Shown here in pieces: positions 60,243 through 64,000 of a DNA stretch of 64,000 bases. Every line of letters starts with the position of its first letter. The first letter of the stretch is position 1. The notes beneath the pieces are model-generated. The model had not been told where the DNA came from and did no database searches. It saw only the letters and a list, made by a program, of their open reading frames with translations. Source of the stretch: an uncultured Collinsella sp. (GTDB taxonomy: Bacteria; Actinomycetota; Coriobacteriia; Coriobacteriales; Coriobacteriaceae); contig CAUAAZ010000002.1 of NCBI GenBank assembly GCA_958427145.1, positions 1 to 64,000 of the forward strand. The letters run 5' to 3'. Position numbers and translations under genes: made by a program.

Positions 60243-62054
60243 CTACTCGTCCACCTTGAGAATCGCCATAAAGGCCTCCTGCGGGACCTCAACCGAGCCG
60301 ATGGCCTTCATGCGCTTCTTGCCCTCTTTCTGCTTCTCGAGCAGCTTGCGCTTTCGCGAGATATCGCCGCCGTAGCACTTAGCAAGAACGTCCTTGCGAC
60401 GCGCTTTGACGGTAGAACGGGCGATGATCTTGTTGCCGATAGCGCCCTGGATGGGCACCTCGAACAGCTGGCGCGGAATAATCTCCTTGAGCTTGTCACA
60501 CAGGCCGCGGGCCAGACCGTAGGCCTTGTCCTTGTGGACGATAAACGACAGCGCGTCCACCTCGTCGCCCGAAAGCAAGATATCGAGCTTCACAAGCTCG
60601 GATGGACGGTACTCGTTGAACTCGTAGTCGAGAGAGGCATAGCCCTTGGTACGGCTCTTGAGCTGGTCAAAGAAGTCCAAGATGAGCTCGGCGAGCGGCA
60701 TATCGAAGCGCATCTCGACCGATTTGCTCGTCAGGTGGATCATGTCGGTCGTAACGCCGCGGTGCTCGATGGCGAGCTGCATGACGGCACCCGTGTACTC
60801 AGGCGGGCAGATGATCTTTGCCTTGAGGTAGGGTTCCTCGATACGCTCGATGCGCGTGGCCTCGGGCAGATCCTGCGGGCTGCGGACATCAATCATCTCG
60901 CCGTCAGTCTTGTAGACGTGATAGTCCACCGAGGGGCTCGTGGCAATGAGGTCAAGATTGAACTCACGCTCCAGGCGTTCCTTGACGACTTCCATGTGCA
61001 GCAGGCCCAGGAAGCCCACGCGGAAGCCAAAACCGAGCGCCACCGAAGTCTCGGGCTCCCACACCAACGACGGGTCGTTGACGTGCAGCTTATCGAGCGC
61101 GTCACGCAGGTTCTCGTAGTCCTTGTTATCGATCGGGAACAGACCCGTATAGACCATGGGCTTGGCCTCGCGGTAGCCGGGAAGCGGCTCGAGGCAGGGA
61201 TTCGACGCCCACGTGAGGGTATCGCCCACGCGAACGGCTTCGGGGTCCTTCAGGCCCGTGACCACGTATCCGACCTCGCCGACTGTGAGCGCGTCGACCG
61301 GGGTCTCGGCGGGACGCTTGACGCCCACGCCATCGACCAAAAAGTCGCCCTTTGCCTGCATCATGCGCAGGGTATCGCCCTTTTTGATGGAGCCGTCAAA
61401 GACGCGCACCGTGGCGACGACGCCACGATACTCGTCGAAGTACGAATCCAGGATGAGTGCCTTGAGTGGCGCGTTCGCATCGCCCTTGGGCGGAGAGATC
61501 AAAAAGACAATGGACTCCAGCAGATCGTGGATGCCCTCGCCGGTCTTGCCCGAGACACACACGGCATCATCGGCAGGAATCGCCAGGTCATCCTCGATCT
61601 CGGTCTTAACCTCATCGGGATGGGCCGAGGGCAGGTCGATCTTGTTGATGGCCGGCACAATGTCCAGATTGGCGTTCATGGCGAGCGTCGCGTTAGAGAC
61701 GGTCTGCGCCTCAACGCCCTGCGTGGCGTCGACAACGAGCACCGCGCCCTCACAGGCTGCCAGCGAGCGCGAGACCTCATAGGTAAAGTCCACGTGGCCC
61801 GGCGTATCGATCAGATTGAACTGATACGTCTCGCCATCGTCGGCGTCATAGGACACGCGAACGGCATTGGACTTGATCGTGATGCCGCGCTCGCGCTCGA
61901 TATCCATGGTGTCGAGCAGCTGCGACTCCATGTCGCGTTCGTCGACTGTATGGGTGAGTTCGAGGATACGGTCACTGATCGTGGACTTGCCATGGTCGAT
62001 GTGCGCAACGATTGAGAAGTTGCGGATGTGGGAAATGTCAATTGAAGTATTCAT
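60243..62054 (-). CDS. lepA: Elongation factor 4 (LepA)
   Basis: 603-residue translational GTPase. G1 AHIDHGKST, switch 1 region [12 protein letters not shown]3 DTPGHVDF, G4 NKID; domains II, III, V and the unique C-terminal domain ([19 protein letters not shown]) are complete. The ATG at 62054 begins [18 protein letters not shown] as in other LepA proteins; a longer frame crosses the rpsT terminator and is rejected. Confidence 0.98.
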   Translation of the reverse strand: MNTSIDISHIRNFSIVAHIDHGKSTISDRILELTHTVDERDMESQLLDTMDIERERGITIKSNAVRVSYDADDGETYQFNLIDTPGHVDFTYEVSRSLAACEGAVLVVDATQGVEAQTVSNATLAMNANLDIVPAINKIDLPSAHPDEVKTEIEDDLAIPADDAVCVSGKTGEGIHDLLESIVFLISPPKGDANAPLKALILDSYFDEYRGVVATVRVFDGSIKKGDTLRMMQAKGDFLVDGVGVKRPAETPVDALTVGEVGYVVTGLKDPEAVRVGDTLTWASNPCLEPLPGYREAKPMVYTGLFPIDNKDYENLRDALDKLHVNDPSLVWEPETSVALGFGFRVGFLGLLHMEVVKERLEREFNLDLIATSPSVDYHVYKTDGEMIDVRSPQDLPEATRIERIEEPYLKAKIICPPEYTGAVMQLAIEHRGVTTDMIHLTSKSVEMRFDMPLAELILDFFDQLKSRTKGYASLDYEFNEYRPSELVKLDILLSGDEVDALSFIVHKDKAYGLARGLCDKLKEIIPRQLFEVPIQGAIGNKIIARSTVKARRKDVLAKCYGGDISRKRKLLEKQKEGKKRMKAIGSVEVPQEAFMAILKVDE

Positions 62055-62079
62055 GCGGACTATCTTACCCGAGCGGTAC

Positions 62080-62114
62080 AAAAAATGGAGCCTGTTCCAT
62101 AAAACAGGCTCCAT
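62080..62114 (-). terminator. Rho-independent terminator of rpsT
   Basis: Perfect 12-bp stem (62103-62114 with 62085-62096, 6-nt loop) followed on the - strand by six T residues. It leaves only ~25 nt before the lepA start codon. Confidence 0.92.
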
Positions 62115-62150
62115 TTATGCGCGTAATCTGTTTGGTGTGAAATTTACAAC

Positions 62151-62417
62151 TTAGGCGTTGATGCTGTTCACGAGCTTGGCAAGACCGGACTTGCGGTTGG
62201 AAGCCTGGTTCTTGTGGATAACATGCTTGGCAGCAGCCATATCGAGACGCTTGGTGACGGTCTTGAGGGCAGCCTGGGCCTTCTCGGCGTCGCCCTCGGC
62301 GACGGCGGACTGGACGTGCTTGGTCAGCGTCTTGAGCTCGGACTTGACAGCCTTGTTACGCATGCGAGCTGCCTCATTGGTGCGGATACGCTTCTTCTGA
62401 GACTTGATGTTTGCCAC
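62151..62417 (-). CDS. rpsT: Ribosomal protein bS20
   Basis: 88-residue basic helical S20. [20 protein letters not shown] start (GTG codon at 62417), [25 protein letters not shown] end. AAGGAA lies ~10 nt upstream. GTG/rare starts are common for S20 and part of its autoregulation in E. coli. Confidence 0.97.
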   Translation of the reverse strand: MANIKSQKKRIRTNEAARMRNKAVKSELKTLTKHVQSAVAEGDAEKAQAALKTVTKRLDMAAAKHVIHKNQASNRKSGLAKLVNSINA

Positions 62418-62492
62418 TTCTGGAGTTCCTTTCGAGTTCCTTGCAAAAAATGTATGACACCTCTGAGACACGGTGAGGTCATGCAAGCGCCT

Positions 62493-62498
62493 ACTATA
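62493..62498 (-). promoter_or_regulatory. Candidate rpsT -10 box
   Basis: TATAGT on the - strand about 75 nt before the rpsT GTG. No good -35 at normal spacing; a perfect TTGACA lies 32 nt upstream, too far for a standard promoter. Confidence 0.4.
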
Positions 62499-62550
62499 GC
62501 ACGCTCCCCCTCAAAGGGATAGAACGAATTTGTCAAATAGGCAGGTATCA

Positions 62551-63513
62551 TCACGATTTTCTCAAGATGTTCGTAATCCAGAGCAAAAGCGCGGTCTGAG
62601 AATCGGCCGAACCCTTGAGCGCGAGCTCCACATCGACCGCCCCCTCGAGCGCTGCGACGAGCTCTGCCATCGAAAAGCGACGTGCCCAGGTCAGGTGATT
62701 CTTGACCTGCCAGGACTGGAGCTTGAGCGTTGCGGCCAGCTCACGACCCTGTCCGCGCGCATCGAGCGCTTTGGCGACGATAAGCTCGCGAATGCGGCCG
62801 CACAGCAATGTGTAAGTCCACACGTAGCTCTTGGCGGGAAGTAGATTGAAGAGCTCGAGCGAGCGGCGCATGTCACGGGCCGAGACCGCATTGAGAAAGT
62901 CCCAGGGTTGAACCTCGGCCGTACGTACAATCCAGCGCTCAACGTCGGCAAGCTCAATTTGCGGTGCCTCGACCATCTGGGCAAGCTTAGCCAAGTCGTT
63001 ATCGAGCATGCGAGTGTTTTCACCCGAACGCGAGACGAGTTCCTCGGCGGCCGCCGTCGAGATCGACTTGCCGTGCTGCGTCGCCATCTGCTGCACGCGG
63101 CGCGGAAGCTCCCAGCGCTTTGTGCCGGAGCAATCGATCACGGCCTTCTTGTCGATCTTGGCGATCGCCTTATACAGGCGCGTGTTCTTGGCAAGCGAGT
63201 CGGCGATGATAAGGCAAACCGTCGTGGGGCTGGGACTCGCCAGATAGTCGACAAGCCGCTCGGAGATCGCTTTGGCGAGTTTTGAGCAGCCGTCAAGGAT
63301 TACCAGGCGAAACTCGCTGCCCATGGGAAAGGTGTTGAGCGATCCGATAATCGACTCGATATCGGGGTCTTTGGTCATATCGCGCTCGTCGAGGTTGAAT
63401 TCGACCATGCCCGTCTTTTCCAGACGCGCCTTCATACGTGAGACAGCATGGTCGCGTTTGACTCCGTCGGTACCGACGATCAGATATGCCGGCAACAGAC
63501 CGGTTTCGGACAT
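62551..63513 (-). CDS. holA: DNA polymerase III subunit delta
   Basis: 320-residue clamp-loader subunit. AAA+ fold without a functional ATP site, with the family order YLIVGTDGVKRDHAV, FNLDERD, LVILDGCSKL and the C-terminal WARRFSMAELVAALEGAVDVELALKG block. ATG 63513 is preceded by GGAGGGGAG. Next to comEC and rpsT as in most Gram-positives. Confidence 0.93.
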   Translation of the reverse strand: MSETGLLPAYLIVGTDGVKRDHAVSRMKARLEKTGMVEFNLDERDMTKDPDIESIIGSLNTFPMGSEFRLVILDGCSKLAKAISERLVDYLASPSPTTVCLIIADSLAKNTRLYKAIAKIDKKAVIDCSGTKRWELPRRVQQMATQHGKSISTAAAEELVSRSGENTRMLDNDLAKLAQMVEAPQIELADVERWIVRTAEVQPWDFLNAVSARDMRRSLELFNLLPAKSYVWTYTLLCGRIRELIVAKALDARGQGRELAATLKLQSWQVKNHLTWARRFSMAELVAALEGAVDVELALKGSADSQTALLLWITNILRKS

Positions 63514-63591
63514 CGCGCTCCCCTCCCGCAGACCTTCGTATTCGTTCCGTGCCATTCTAGCCCAGGGACCCACCACACGCCAACGACGTCC

Positions 63592-64000
63592 TCACGGTCG
63601 CTGGCATCGCATCGCAAAGCCATTCGCAGTCGGCATGACGGTAATGTCGCCGTGTTCGATAGTGCACGCGAACGCACCGCCCGCTTCCTGAACGGCATCG
63701 ATGCAGGCATCCGACGGATGACCGTATCGATTCCCCTTGCCGGCGCTCGCGAGGGAAAGCTCGGGTCTCAGGACGTCCAGCAACTCACCATCGACTGAAA
63801 CCTTGGAGCCGTGATGCCCAAGTTTAAGGACATCGATATCCCCCACCTCCTGCACGAATTCCCGTTCTTGGTCGAGCTCGGCATCGCCGGTGAGGAGCAT
63901 ACGCAGGCCCTTGCCTTCCTGAACATAAGAGAGCAGCAGGACAAGCGAGTCATCATTTCCCTCGCCATCCACGGACTCGAATGGCCACATCACGCGGGCG
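63592..64000 (-). CDS. comEC: ComEC/Rec2 competence protein, C-terminal part (runs off the window)
   Basis: The last ~135 residues of ComEC, the inner-membrane DNA uptake channel. The metallo-beta-lactamase-like domain end is visible: LLTGDAELDQEREF, LKLGHHGSKVS and NRYGHPSDACIDA. The N-terminal OB and membrane competence domains lie beyond position 64000. Position before holA is the usual one. Confidence 0.9.
   Translation of the reverse strand, partial: ARVMWPFESVDGEGNDDSLVLLLSYVQEGKGLRMLLTGDAELDQEREFVQEVGDIDVLKLGHHGSKVSVDGELLDVLRPELSLASAGKGNRYGHPSDACIDAVQEAGGAFACTIEHGDITVMPTANGFAMRCQRP

Noticed and set aside
63592..64000. The terminal beta-lactamase-like frame as a separate small hydrolase
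   Set aside because: The LLTGD, GHHGS and NRYGHP blocks and the position before holA identify it as the end of ComEC; the frame is open to the window edge.

Overview
The window is a gene-dense, high-GC chromosomal segment with no prophage, IS element, CRISPR array or plasmid gene. It looks like a member of the Coriobacteriia (Actinomycetota), most likely Collinsella or a close relative. I base this on the mixture of gene sets. Actinobacterial traits are a GarA-like FHA protein next to a MerR/FtsR-like regulator, and the lexA / LysM / nrdR arrangement. Firmicute-like traits are scpAB, SpoVS, RNase Y, RNase J, DUF1836, DegV and DUF512. The genus is an inference from general knowledge; there is no 16S rRNA here.

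Layout. (1) 87-17166, + strand: a tightly packed run of housekeeping genes (ABC-F ATPase, M50 protease, scpA, scpB, rluB, cmk, plsC-like, ispH, DUF512 radical SAM, der, plsY, gpsA, rpe, cysteine desulfurase, Nif3-like, zinc-ribbon coiled coil, coaBC), many with 1-10 nt spacing or stop/start overlaps. (2) 17175-22532, + strand: tRNA-Pro(GGG), a CDP-alcohol phosphatidyltransferase, the FHA/MerR pair, apt, a secreted NlpC/P60 hydrolase and a regulated degV. (3) 22542-27509, mixed strands: DUF1836 regulator, trxB, a UgtP/MGDG-synthase-like glycosyltransferase, a repeat-rich intergenic region, dut, nrdR and a LysM cell-division-inhibitor-like gene. (4) 27670-29018, + strand: lexA behind three SOS boxes, then a DUF1624 membrane protein. 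(5) 29003-64000, - strand: tRNA modification (hflX-miaA-miaB), spoVS, a GHKL ATPase, rny, recX-recA, pncC/cinA-C, pgsA, rimO, yajQ, rodZ-like, ftsK, rnj, pnp, rpsO, recO, era, dgkA, ybeY, phoH, mtaB, two dnaJ genes, hemW, dusB, lepA, rpsT, holA and the 3' end of comEC.

Functional themes. RNA turnover (RNase Y, RNase J, PNPase, YbeY), translation and tRNA/ribosome modification (MiaA, MiaB, MtaB, RimO, DusB, RluB, Der, Era, LepA, S15, S20), phospholipid synthesis (PlsC-like, PlsY, GpsA, PgsA, a second CDP-OH-P enzyme, DgkA) and the SOS response (LexA, RecA, RecX, LysM protein) are all represented.

Most unusual signal. Two intergenic regions (25693-26100 and 47281-47700) carry five copies of an apparently single family of palindromic elements. 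The arms are locus-specific and near-perfect (21-40 bp). The interior carries two conserved boxes (box 1 about TGCTC..ACA.TC..GC, box 2 about GCGRAACT.CGCG). In two copies the small inner hairpin changes sequence while keeping its pairing. In both regions the full-length elements occur as an opposed pair about 125-150 bp apart with another hairpin between them. I do not recognise this family. Other points worth a look: a helically phased six-copy array upstream of the recA promoter; a palindromic operator shared by degV and the DUF1836 gene; a membrane-anchored DnaJ variant; an FtsK linker with a duplicated 12-residue motif; and an RGG-rich linker in the RodZ-like protein.
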